Part shown: piece after piece, positions 22,080-33,990 of the stretch
Layout of the letters: each line of letters begins with the position of its first letter
Numbering within the stretch: the first letter of the stretch is position 1
NCBI RefSeq assembly: GCF_958298935.1
Contig: NC_084928.1
Location: 21,731,501-21,795,500, forward strand
DNA from: Phragmites australis
Lineage: Eukaryota; Streptophyta; Magnoliopsida; Poales; Poaceae
Length of the DNA stretch: 64,000 bases
Direction: 5' to 3'
Program-made: the position numbers and the translations under genes
The notes under the pieces: generated by a model
What the model was told of the DNA's origin: nothing
What the model saw: only the letters and a program-made list of their open reading frames with translations
Databases searched by the model: none

Positions 22080-22560
22080 TTGTTAATGCCGGATGGTCCG
22101 GCGCTTAGCATGTGCTACATGCCGAAGTGTTTTGACTCAAAAGAGAAAATTCAAGACTACATCGGATGGTCTAGCGTTGGGGCATTGAGTGCACACTGGA
22201 GCATTTTACAGGACTTGGGAAATCCTTTAGAGGAAAGGTTTTGAACACGCCAGATGGTCTGGTGATGAGGATTGGCTACGCTGGAGCATTTTCCAAGAGT
22301 TGTATTTTGGTGGTAGAAGGATTTTGAACACCAAATGGTTCGGCGATGAAAAGGCATATACACCAGGGGGTTCAGCGAAGAATTTTCTAGAAGATTTTCT
22401 CTCAGCTTTGTGGAGAAAGAAATTCTACTCGTTAGATAGTCCGACGCATGCTGAGGAAGCTTCGCTGGAGCAATTCAATGGAGTTCCAATGGCTAGTTTG
22501 CACATAGTACACACCAGATGGTTCGTCACTTGTAATGTTGCATAGGCTGAATCATTCGGT
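22080..22560 (+). repeat. Degenerate iterated GGTCCGGCG motif array
   Basis: At least five related copies of a 12-14 bp motif (GGATGGTCCGGCG, GGATGGTCTAGCG, AGATGGTCTGGTG, AAATGGTTCGGCG, AGATGGTTCGTCA) recur at intervals of roughly 60-110 bp inside the solo LTR. They are not coding. Confidence 0.6.
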
Positions 22561-22873
22561 GAGTACAACAAAATGTGACCATTGGAGCAACGGCTAGGTC
22601 ACGGGGTTGAAGCTATAAATACCCCCCCCCACTCGGTCATTTGAGTGTGCTGGAGTCCAAAGAAGCTCATAAACACTTGAGAAGACATCCAAGCCACCAA
22701 AATGCTAAAAGTGATCATCCAAGGCAATTAGCACAAGATTAGGAAGTGCTTAGTGTTATTAGACCTAGAGAGAGTTGTTGCTAGGTGTTTCTGCCTAGAT
22801 AAGGGATCAAGGAGCGATCCTACATTGTACCAAGTGGTGCGCCGGTACCTTGGAGTCTTGGTGACTCTCCGGT

Positions 22874-25239
22874 TGTCCCACCTGGTTTTAACGGATAAAA
22901 CTAGATGTGACTTATGTGTGCCCAGGATGTTCAACACACATAAGAATGTCACAAGTGAAGTAATAAAAGTAATACTTTTATATAGATAAATATTTAACTC
23001 TTACAGCAATTGATATATATTGTCTTCTATGTAGACATCTGCACCGGAACAGATGCATTAGTGCCTAACAACACTATAGGCAACCAAGCGGGAGACTCGC
23101 GCCTAGAACATCACAACCTCGTCTTTATAGTCTTCAACATCTTCACTCACTGAGCAGCACAACACATGTCGCATGGCATAGGGAAAATAGCAAGTGTAAG
23201 CGCATGACGCGGTCAACAACTGTACAGGAGAATAATGATATACAGGTTTATAACAATGACAAGTTGACACATGGTATATTTGTGTAAATACAATTAAAGA
23301 AAATAGAAATGTAATTAAAAACATTAAGCAGTTGTTAAGTGAATATAAACCAATTAATCCAACCATTAGACATCACCTAAAGCTAACCACCTTGCAAACC
23401 ATAACCATCACTATATTGTAACCAAAACCATATCCATAACCATTCCATAACTATAATCTAAACCAACTAATCATGTGAGGATCCAATTTTCTCATGACCA
23501 TGAGCATGACTGATATATTAGGTTTTACACTCTACAGAGGTTGTCCAGCTTTCCCCACTAGTCGTTATTTCTATGTTGCCATGTTTGCAAGACACTTAAC
23601 ACACGCCAGCGGTATGCTACTAGGAGATCACTATGAAGCATGGTCCATCAATTAGGTCCAGGTACCCCAACGAATACAAGTCAGGTGTCTAATCAATATG
23701 ATAAGTCTTACCCATATCGATCTCGTGATTGGTACGGTATTTCTTAGGTTGTTGCTCCACAAACTAGTCCTTATATGGGATACTTTGCAAAGACTATCCA
23801 ACTGGGAAAATAACAAACAAAACCTAACACCTTTGCTCGGAACGTATCCACAGGCCCACACCATTATAAAACCATCTCTTTGCCTAAGTCCTAGGGTTCC
23901 ATGTTACTAAATAAATTTTATCATCACCATTGCATATGTCCACTAATTCTGTAATTGACACTTTCCAACATCCCGATAGTAGGCTAAACAATTCTACCCA
24001 AAAGACTCACATCAACTACTACATAGGCTTCAAGGGATGTAAAGGAATAACTAGGGCAAACCCTAACATTGGTGACTACCCGTCATATTAACAGACATTG
24101 CATACAATTTGTAAAATAAAATATTTAAAAACATAGGTACAAGATGATCAAGAAGTACACTTGCCTTTTACCTAATGCTGCGCAATGTTGTCAAATGTTG
24201 GTCTTAAAATCCCTTGAACATATCTGAAGCATTATCAGTTAATCGTGAATTCTATCGAAAAACAAAAGCAACATCGAATAACAGCCAAATAAACTCCAAA
24301 TTGCAAAACATAATAGGAACATAATGAAAGACTAGGATCTTGGATTGGGTTGTACAAAGAGAACATAATCGATTGGACTTCGTTCGAAATAAGATAAAGA
24401 TATAGGAACTAAGGCTTCATATGAAATAATAGAAAAGATTGGTTAAAGCATTAACATGTGTGATCTACAAACTAATATATTATTTTAATATCATAAACCT
24501 ATATTTGTGATACAATGACATGTAGATTTGATTAGAACCTATATGTCACTGTGACAACCATAAATTTACTAATCAAAGTAATATCTTCATGTTGTAGGGA
24601 TCTAGATGTTAATAAGAAAAACTACTATAGAGATATGAGAATTATTATTTGAAACTAGCATGGTTAGGTAGATCTTGTTTTTAGAAAGATTTGAGCACAA
24701 TAATCACTCAAATCGAAGCTAAACGAAGAAGATACGATAAAAACAAGTTTTGGATTAAATCTGAAAAACAAAAGAACCTGTTTTGAATAAAATAGAAAGG
24801 TTAGTGGCTTTCTTGTAAAAATAGAGGGACCTATATGTAAATATATAAAACTTTGGAGACTAAATTGTAAAAATATAGGGTTTTTTGGTAAATACAGAAA
24901 AGTTCAAGAGCTTAAGTGCAAAGTTGCTAATTTCCTAGAATTTTTTTATTTACTTTTATACTGGAAAAATTGAATTGCTAATTGGGTTGACTTTGATGAT
25001 GTGGCTAGTTGATTGGGACAACAAGTCAGTAAATTTGCTAATGTGGTCGGTTGAGGTGGCAAGCATGGATGATTGCATTATTAAGGACATATGGCAGCTC
25101 TCTATTGGCCAACGAAGTGGTACCTTCCGGATCTAATCTAGATCTTTGGTTTTGGATCTAACGGCTCAGTGGAGAAGGGGCGACCAGAGGGGATCGGGTG
25201 CAGTAGAGCCAAGCGGGACACATTGACGCACTCGCCGTA
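22874..25239 (+). repeat. Gypsy-type LTR copy A (truncated)
   Basis: It starts TGTCCCACCTGGTTTTAACG and contains the family core from about 22900 to 24310. Landmarks are an AGGATGTTCAACACACATAAG block, ACTCACTGAGCAGCAC and a GTGAGGATCC block. The same core recurs at 51170-52560 (+), 44580-43390 (-) and 28140-27010 (-). Copy A is cut at 25239 by the LTR that follows in opposite orientation, and its 3' part was not found. Its 5' flank CCGGT and the far flank TCGGC at 29252 agree in only three of five bases. Confidence 0.7.
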
Positions 25240-28200
25240 TGTCACACCCTGACTTTCAAATTTCTCAAATTTTTAAAATTTTCCAGGATTAGATAATAGG
25301 AAAAAAAAAGTCTTATTTTCTAAATTCAACCTTAGAATGGACTTAGTTTATATTTGGTTATGATGCATTCATGGAGAAGTTAGGCATTTAGGGTTTTATT
25401 GTTTGGCTTTGTTTGTTTTGATGTTTGCTTTAGATATAAATTTAGCTTGGAATTAGAAAAAGGATACAAGAGAAAAATAGAAAAGAAGAAGGAAAGTAGA
25501 ATTGTAAAATCCTAAACCCTAAGCTAGCCATGCCCTTCTTTTTCACCTGGCCCAACCTTTCTCTCATTCTCGGCCCGGTTCCCTCTCTCTACCCTAGGCC
25601 TGCTCGACCCAACCTGCAGCTGGCCTGCTACTCCCACCGGCCTGCCGTTTTCCCACTTCCCCTTCCCGCATGGGCCCGCACCCGTCAGTCCATCCTGCGC
25701 CGCGCTCTCGGCCTACCTCCGCGCCAGCCCAGCCACCCGAAGGCGCCTGCGCCGAGTATGCTTCTTTCGAGCCATCATCTCCCCCTAGGACTCCAATCCG
25801 CCACCACCGCCTAGTTAGAACAGGAGTCCGTCACCGCCAAGAAGTCTCCATTCACCCCAATTCATCTCCTGGCCACCTACATATTCGCCGAGACCCCCTT
25901 TGGGTTTTCCCATCCATCAAAGCCTTCGAAACTGAGTAACTCACCAAAATCTATCTCACTGAGCCGCCATCACTACTTTGCACCATCCGAGCCCACCAAT
26001 AGAAGCACCTACTCTCGCCAATGCTCAAGCCGCTACCACCTTTGTCTCAGAGTCACCGGAGCCACCACGCCGATGAGTTCCCGAGCCTTTCACCATCTCC
26101 ATCGTTGTTGTATGTCCTCCCAAGCCGAGCTACCTGAGGTAAGCCCTAAAACGGATTCACCGTGTTCTTCTTGCCAAGATCCGCCACTCACCGTCGCCGT
26201 TGGTGAGCCAAAACGCCATCCCGACGTGTTGTCTGGTCGTGCGCCGCCGAGCCTGTCCCGGTGCCGCCATCCCGCTCCCCTTGGGTCGCCCGATTCCTTC
26301 TCAACCATCCATTTTAGAGCATATAGCCATGATTAGATTGGAGAATACCCTTTCAGAGGCCAATAGTTAGATGATATGTGTCTCTCTGTAATCCCCGTGA
26401 GCCTTTAACACCTCAGCTTGCCACGCCATCAAGCCACCGTAGTGCCACATCATCATCTAGCTGACATGTCTGCTAATGTGTCAGCCCAGTTAGCAATTCA
26501 ATGTTTTTCAATACAAAAATAAATCTGATAATTCCTGGTAATTGGTAACTTTGCAAATAAGCCCTTAAACATCTCTGTTTTCACAAAAGAGCCCCTACCT
26601 TTTCACACATAGGCCCTTGGACTTTTCCAAAATTACAAATAGGTCCTTATATTTTTACAAAAAATGTCTCTAAACTTTCTATTAATTAAAAATTAGTCCT
26701 TTTCTATTATAAAATACACCCTAATCTTGTTTTTAGTATATCTTTTTCGTCGTAGCTCCGTTTTAAGCGATTCTTGCGCCGTTAGATTCGTTTCTTCGAG
26801 CTCTATCTTTCTAGATAGGTTTTATCTTGTTATTCTTTTGTTTTGTGCCCTGTTGTTAGTGTGTTTGTTTGTGTGCTTTGCCGGTAATACTGCGATTAGT
26901 CCATAACACCCCGGATCAACTTGAAGAACATCAAGACCAGGAGCAAGAGTACACTGAGCAGTAGAAAGGAGAAGGAAAGTGTCCTTGATCATATTAAACC
27001 TATGATTTACACTATTTTATTTTACAAAATTGCATGCAGTGTCTGTCAATATGATGGGTAGTCACCTATGTTAGGGTTTTCCCTAGATTTTCTCTTATCA
27101 TCCCTTGGAACCTAGATTGTTTATGGTTAGGTATCTTTGGTGGGTAGATTGCTTAGCCATACTTTTGGGATACTGGAAAGTGTCATAATATTGTCTAATG
27201 AACATACGCAACAATAGCGTTTAACTTGTTAATGATTTAGCAACATGGAACCTTAGGCTTTGAGCATAGGGATGTTGGTGATAGTGGTCATGGTTATGTG
27301 GTTAGTTTAGTGTTTGCTCAAGTGACCTAATTAAGGAACGGTTTGTGGAACTACAACCTGAGAAGTTCCATACAAACACGAGACTAATATGGGTAGGCTT
27401 AGCCCATTAATTAGGGTTCTTCTAGTGTTGTGTGGGCCAGATGGGAGGCTTGGATAAGGGAAGTTAATTCTTAGAAACCATAGGGCACAAGAGGGGGCTT
27501 CTAGGTGGTAGCACCTGGCGGTGAAACCTGGAGTGTTGGTGACACAAACTTGGAGGATTCTTTGTAAAGGCTTTATAGTGATCTCTTGGTAACACACCTT
27601 AGACAGTGTGTATAATGCTTGGCTGGTACTGCAACATAGAGACTTTAGTCATCTGCTTGCAGGTGATGAAATCACGAGTCGTGGGAAAGTTGTACAACCT
27701 CTTCAGAGTGTAAAATCTGATATATGAGCCATGCTCATGGTCATGAGAGACTTGGATCCTCACATGATCAGTTGGTTTTTTTTGTGTGGTTATGGTCATG
27801 GTTTTGGTATAGTACAGCTAGTACTAGCTGGTTATAGTTTATGGGATGTTAGCCATGGATGGTTAGTGGTTGGGTGGTTTGGGTTACATTCACTTAATAA
27901 CTGCTTAATGCTTTTGAATCCAAATATCTTTTCTTTAGTCGCATTTATGCAAGTATTCCATGTGTTAGCCTATTTTTGTTGAAAGTCTACATATCATTAT
28001 TTTTCCACACTTGCTGAGTACTCCATGTGCTCACCCTTGCTATCTCCCACAATACATATGCTGCTCAGTGGAGGACTTTGAAGAGTTTCAAGAGGACGAC
28101 CTGGTGTTCTAGGAGTGTGTCTTCTGGTCGGTGCCTGTGGAGTGCTTGGTCGCCGAAACAGCTATAGGAGAGCACAGGGAACTCATTTGGAGGCTTACCA

Positions 28201-29251
28201 TGGGCGATGTGGGTCAAGAAATGGGTCAGTGACAACCAGGGCAACGGAGGCGCTCGGGAGCCCATTGGAGAGGCAGCTCCAGTGGTCGAGGGACCAAATC
28301 GACAGAGGGACGAGCTCCAGTGGGCGACAACGAAGCGATTGGATGGACTGGTTGTGGCAACGTGGTGCTAGGACGACGAATCAGTGAGATTGACCGAGGT
28401 GCAGCAATGGTGAGTGGTAGCGCTAGGGTTTGAGGTGACTCAGCATATCCAAGCATGGGGAGGTGGTGGCTTGCGTGGAAAAAGATGCTAGATGACCAGG
28501 ACTTCCTTTATAAGCGGTGGCTATAGGTCTTCATAGTGTGCACACTAAGAAAGAGGGCGGCAGTGCAGTTGGCTTGGGCTCGGATGGGTGTTTGGGTCGG
28601 AGACACTGAAGGGTATGGGGCCCACACATCAGCTGCACGTGGAGAGGAGGTCGGGCGGTTGCTGGGCTGGAGCGCACGCATGTGGCCCAGAGAGAGTAGG
28701 CATGGTGGAGCGTGGGAATAGGCCAGGATGGCCAGGCCTAGGCAGGGGAGGTTAGTAGGCCAACTGGCGGGCCAGGCCGGGGGAAAGCAGTGGGCCAGAG
28801 AGAGAGAGGGATGGGCTGGACCAAAATAGGTTTAGGTTTTTCTTTGGTTTTGGGAATTTCAAAAAACGGAGAGCAAATAAAATCCAAATAAAATACGAAA
28901 TGAAGCCTAAAAATTCTAAAAACATTTCGACAAGCTTTTGAAATTATTTGGAAGCCAAATAAAAATATTTTGAGCTTGTGAAAACATTTTTGAGATTTTG
29001 GAAATAAAATATAACTCAAATAAAATCTAAAAGAGCTCAAATAAAATCCAAGGAAATCCAAAGAAACTCAACCACTCAAAATAAAACCTAAATGCCTATT
29101 TCTAGCATGAATTCATGCACACAATTAATAACCTTATTAAAATTGGAATTTGAATTTAGAAAATAGGATTTTTCCTATTTTAATTATTTAATCTATAATA
29201 TAATCTTGGAAATTTTAGAAATTTGAGAAATCTAAAAATTAGGGTGTGACA
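25240..29251 (-). repeat. Gypsy-type LTR copy with long terminal inverted repeats
   Basis: The left end is TGTCACACCCTGACTTTC; the right end, reverse complemented, is TGTCACACCCTAATTTTTAG. Similarity between the two ends continues for about 150 bp inward, through AAATTTCTCAAATTT and a CTTATTTTCTAAATTCAA-like block. The family core lies inside on the minus strand (28140-27010). GC-rich, low-complexity coding-like stretches at 25530-26336 and 28115-28720 show no domain. No target duplication is visible. A solo LTR of about 4 kb is the likeliest identity. Confidence 0.6.
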
Positions 29252-29828
29252 TCGGCACCATGATCCTTGGCGGCTCACGCTTGTTGACCCTCTGACTTGG
29301 TGGAGCGATGGCAAAATGCTTGTACGGGGACGTGGAGACCCTTGCCTTGGTGGCTCAAACTCCAAAGTGAGGTCGGTAATAAGTGATCGGAAGAGAGGCT
29401 TGTGGTGACACCTTGCTTTGGTGGCTTGGTGGCTCAACCTACTTGAGGCCTAGGTGGTTCAAGGGTCGTGACCGGGTACCGTCCGGGAGTAATAGCCTAG
29501 GTGGTTGCTCCAATATGGACTAGGGGTGATGTTTATGCCATCAATACCATGGGATAGAAAACCCTTGTGCCAAGTTTGTTCTCTTTACCTTCTTTACATT
29601 TCCACTTTTACATAGTTGCACATTACGTTTGCATGTTTACCTTCCTAGAGTAGTTTGCTAGGATTGGCTATAGGTTGCAAACCTTTTGAGTGGTAGAGTA
29701 GACACACTTGATAAACCTAGAGAACATTTAGATAGAAATTGATATAGGCTTATCTTGTGAAGTTTTTGTTTATTAGTTTTAGGTGTCCTAATTCACCCCT
29801 CCCTCTTAGGACGTCACCAATCCCTACA

Positions 29829-31570
29829 CTAACCACTGCACATGACTTCCCTGATGAATTCAACATTCAAGAGTTTGTCTATTTCTTCTTGAATGACTTC
29901 TTTGTGGTCATCAGCGAACTGTCTAAGTTTCTATTGAACTAACTTGGCATCAGACCAGACTACCAGTTTTTGCTCCACCACTTCCCTTAGGATTCTAGCC
30001 TCTCAAATGGTTGCTAAGAGAATACATCTGAGTTAGCCCGCAAGAAGGTGACAAGTGCGATTTCCAATATAGGGTCCAATGTTGTGCCAATCCATATACA
30101 CTTGGATAATTCTCTTGGATCCAGGGGAATAGCTTTAACTTCATCAACAGAGATGGGTGTATTCTTAGGGTTCGAAACCTTAATGTCCTCAATTATAGTT
30201 CTGACTTCATATGAGGGGACTTGTTCGACCAACTCAAAACTCCTCCTTTCATATTTTAATGCCATATGTCGATTGCCTCATATGCGAATGAGCCCTTTAG
30301 GACCTGGATGCTTCAGAGTCTGGTAGTAGTAGTATACCACCGCCATGAATTTGACTAGCATGGATCATATGAGGATGGCATTATATGCCAGGTCAAAGTC
30401 GGCCACATCAAACCGAATCTTCTCAGAATTAAAATTCTCGTATTCCCAAATGTAATCGGTAGCGAGACTTACCTAAGGGATTTAGATGAAGCCCCACGGA
30501 TTATGCCATGGAAGGCCTACTTTATTGGCTTGATCTTGGATCTTGGAATCTACATTTTGTTTAGAGCACTGAGAAACAAAATGTTAAGCGAGCTTCCACC
30601 ATTGACAAGAACTCAATTTACCTTGAAGTTATTGATGTTAGGTTCTACCACTAGTGGATAGTAGCCTAGGTTGTTGATAACTCCAAGGTAGTTAGACTTG
30701 TCAAATGATCCACCCACTTAAGGTCCTTCGGTAATGTCATAGTGATGGAGAGGATCTCCCACTCTACATTTTTTATTTGTCTCTTGGAGTCGTAGCTAGC
30801 TGATTCTCCGAAGATGTGGTTCATCGCATGAGAGCATGCATGGAATGAGAGATCATCATCATCATCCTCTGATAGCTTAGAGCCAGAGGCCTTCATTCTC
30901 TCAGCATTGTCCTTTCCGCTATTGTTACTTGATTTGCTTGAGTTAGGTGCAGCAGAACTCCAATATCAATGGTGTTAAACTTGTGGTGCATGCACCATCT
31001 TTTCTTTGAGTTCCCTCCCAACTCTGACTTCTTCCCTTTACTAGAAGTCTTTCAAGGGACATAAGTCTTTTCGTGAGAGGTAGCCATGATGTTATGTTTC
31101 CTATCCCTAGTCTTGTTCATCTTGTGAGATTTATCTGACTTCTAATTAGGCATGCGCTTCTCAGTAGACATGGAATTCTCGAAGTCTTTTCTCGCCTAAG
31201 GATGTTTGTCTCCTCTATGAAATAATAAATTATAGGAGATAACCTCTTCAGCAATTGTGTAGCCATCAACTAGTTCGAATAGTTCTCGAATATCTCGAGG
31301 AGGCTTCTTAATCATGTCTTCGATCAGCCTCTAATCTCTTACGCCTTGTCAGAAGGCATGAATGATTGTGTGATCGGTGATTTTCTGGGATAGTGTTCCT
31401 AACAAGGCTAAATCTTTTGATGAACTCACAAAGTGACTCTTTCGGTTTTGCAAGTAAACTATATTGACAAGGTTAACCATGGAGGTAGAACTCACAGTAT
31501 TAGACATAGCCACTATTGAAGCATAATGACTACATGAGCTCTTGATGGTTTGCCAGTGGTTGAAAAACTG
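29829..31570 (-). pseudogene. Tat-type gypsy gag-protease-RT start
   Basis: Minus-strand reading gives a gag piece with ELFELVDGY near 31270, then the 30896-30666 piece (MKASGSKLSEDDDDD, then ITMTLPKDLKWVDHL). Next come a degenerate protease region (LVNGGSSLNIL instead of DGGS) and a DVADFDLAYNAILMGRPAL-like stretch near 30350. The 30265-30014 piece leads to FLRANSDVFS, which normally opens the RT domain. Reading continues to the insertion at 29833. Multiple stops are present. Confidence 0.75.
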
Positions 31571-31689
31571 TATCGGTTATCCTTATGAATTATGATAATT
31601 AAATAGTTATTGTCAAAGTGAATAGTTCGAAGGATAACATGAAATCCTAAAAACATTTGAAGAGATGATTGCATCTATCAGAAAACTGG

Positions 31690-31815
31690 GAAACTTCGAA
31701 GTGATAGTCTTAGATATATCCAAACAGATAAGAACCTAGTAGATCAATTTACAAAGGGACTATCACGGAATGTGATAGATAATGCATCGAAGGAGATGAG
31801 AATGAGACTATGAGG
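31690..31815 (+). pseudogene. copia RNase H C-terminal tail
   Basis: A short plus-strand frame ending in a stop at about 31812 reads TDKNLVDQFTKGLSR and then VIDNASKEMRMRL, which is the usual C-terminus of a copia polyprotein (LADPFTKGLSR...SREMGM). It could be the far end of the same copia family whose 5' LTR and gag lie at 37984-43395, but this is not shown. Confidence 0.6.
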
Positions 31816-31839
31816 AACTGTCCAAACGGTATTCAAATT

Positions 31840-33990
31840 AATCATCAGGTGGATCATTTTTCATAATCACAATCTCGACGATTAATCAGAATGTTGTCCC
31901 GGTAGTCCCGGCACGTGTTTTGTGCCTAAGATCGGAACACATGCCTTTCCAACATATACATCGCAACAAAACTTAAGAAAGAGCGAGTAATTAACATTAT
32001 ATTACAAGTCTTTAAACATGCAACTGTTTTCACAATTTACAACAAAAAGGAAACAACAACTACGCAGCGGAAGAAAACTATACAACAAAACGATATAGAG
32101 CCACATGCCCTTAAGCTCCATACCAAAATACTGAGTTCGGAGTAGAGTGTGCTACTCCTGCCCGCCACCCTGATCAATAGGTACAAAGTAGCCGAACATC
32201 GCCTCTTCCTCGCCGACCTGTGAACCTGTATCAACTTAAGGGCAGCACCCTGAGTACGAAGGTACTCACAAGTCTTACACAATATAGAGCACATATACAT
32301 AGCTCGACTCCAAGGATCATGCATTAGCTAGTAGCAAGGATTAAACATGCGGTTAAGTTAATTAAGCGGTAAGCATCCTAGACATAGGTGTGAGCAACTG
32401 ACTTAACCAACTTATGTGAAACTACCCTGCCATAACCAACAACTGAGCATATGTAAATGTAACAACAAGTATATCAATGTGAACAAGTGCTAACTCGAAC
32501 CACCAACCACCATACCTAGATCATAATCACATGCCCAACCATCAACCTCATGCCATCATCCACAAACCACAACAAGAACTCTACGACCGGGTGCAGATGA
32601 AACAATAGCATGCTTATGACCGAGAGCGTGGCAGTTCAAACTGTTTATACACCCTGCAGGAAGATACTCCTAGACCCACACGACATGAGAACCATTCAAC
32701 TTGTGTCATCGGCCAAAGTGCACACAAGGAGGTAGTCGTGACAACCTTTCCCAACCAGCCCCAACCGTGTGGGGCATGCATCGCTCAGCGCGGCGATACT
32801 AGAACTACTCACGGAGCAAACTAATACCGCTTACAAGTCCGCCCGCTCACAACGTCGATGTTCACGCCCACAAAGCCACAGCTGTGAAGGTATTCAGCTC
32901 ACCTTACCATTAGATCGGCATGTGGTGAGTAAGGTAAGTGCTAAAGCCAACAACCCCGACGATCGGCCTTAAACGATGCAAGCGGTCTATGGTGCTCAGG
33001 TTTCCTCTCCCGACCTGCCCCTTGGACTTTCCACCGAGGCAGACGACACCCCTAACACTGCCCACATCTCATCTCATACTCACCACTCACCAACCATCTC
33101 ACCAGCATGTATTTGTAATCAATAGTAATCCCTATACATGCGAACCACGAAAAACACCATCGTTCGACTTCTACCGAAAGACCTAAGCATTGCTAAGCAT
33201 TTATATCGTACTTGTACCTAGACATAACACCATCTCTAGGCTACAAGGATATTAGTTGAACAATTGACCAAGGTAGAAAGATGCAATCGGCATAGGTTCT
33301 ACTCATGGGTACCCGACACATGCATACATACATAAGCATTTTCATCAATTGAGACTTCCAAATTTGACATGGGTGAAATATCTTAGTTACTTGCCTTGCT
33401 ACCCTGGATCAGAAAGGTGGGGTACCTCCGCATTGCCCTCGCTCGTCGGGATCGTCGGATCAGTTTTCTCTAAAAAGAATAACGCGTGCAATGAAGTATG
33501 GATAAAATTCAACAATGCATGCCATACGATGCGCAAAACATGAATTGCCCAAGTGGTTTCGTAATTTTCGGAGATGGTATTGATTATCGGTGATTTAAAC
33601 AATTGGAAACACATTTAATTAACTCGTCAATTATCAAAAGTATTTTATGGAGTTCCAACACTTTTAACACATAGTTCATACTCATACAAAGCTAACGCAA
33701 GTGGTCTCACGCCATTTGGAGTTCGGATGAATTAATTATGAATTTTCCAAGCCTCTACGCGCCTGATGAATTGAACTGCGGACCCTCCGCACTTTTATGC
33801 GGAACCTCCGTACTTTTCTGGACTATCCGCACTTTTTCGTGGAGGTTCCGAACTGTAGAACTTCCGGACAATTTTTGGATGTTCCGGACTTTCCAAAATT
33901 GCTTCTATTTGAGGGGAAACTTTGCCAAATCGATTTGCGATCTTTTCCACTCTAAAGGGGGATATGTTTGGAAGAGTTTAGAGAGTCTAG
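31840..33990 (-). repeat. Gypsy-type LTR copy E
   Basis: Read on the minus strand, this matches about 40700-42140 on the plus strand over about 1.4 kb. Shared blocks include the CTTGCATC(A/G)TTTAAG region, CACGCTCTCGGTCAT and ACTCGCTCTTTCTTAAG. The match stops at about 31840. The part at 33770-33900 contains an iterated TCCGCACTTTT-like motif. No coding was found. Confidence 0.65.

Larger units (their letters stand above)
21901..29828 (+). mobile_element. Solo LTR with nested LTR insertions, TSD CTAAC
   Basis: It starts TGTTGCGAACATGGCC and ends CCCTACA, flanked by CTAAC at 21896-21900 and 29829-29833. Removing the nested insert (22874-29251) leaves an LTR of about 1,550 bp. Its left part has iterated GGATGGTC(C/T)GGCG-like motifs, and its right part ends in a CACCCCTCCCTCTTAGGACG block typical of a grass LTR terminus. 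No internal retroelement domain or second LTR is present. A solo LTR formed by recombination between LTRs is the simplest reading. Confidence 0.85.
19290..31570 (-). mobile_element. Ty3/gypsy element of Tat/Ogre type, split by two insertions
   Basis: Three minus-strand pieces belong together: 31570-29829 (gag end, protease, start of RT), 21900-21408 (RT core) and 19644-19290 (RT to RNase H connection). Each break is explained by an inserted element with a 5-bp target duplication: CTAAC for 21901-29828 and CCAAG for 19645-21407. Protein order and frame resume on the far side of each insertion. Stops and frameshifts are frequent. The LTRs of this element were not located. Confidence 0.85.

Noticed and set aside
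25530..26336. Pro/Ser/Arg-rich open frames that look like a secreted or extensin-like gene
   Set aside because: The stretch is GC-rich LTR sequence between LTR-family landmarks, with no conserved domain and several frames open by composition alone.
28115..28720. Open frames on both strands in a GC-rich block
   Set aside because: Same reason: composition-driven frames inside an LTR, without start context or domain.
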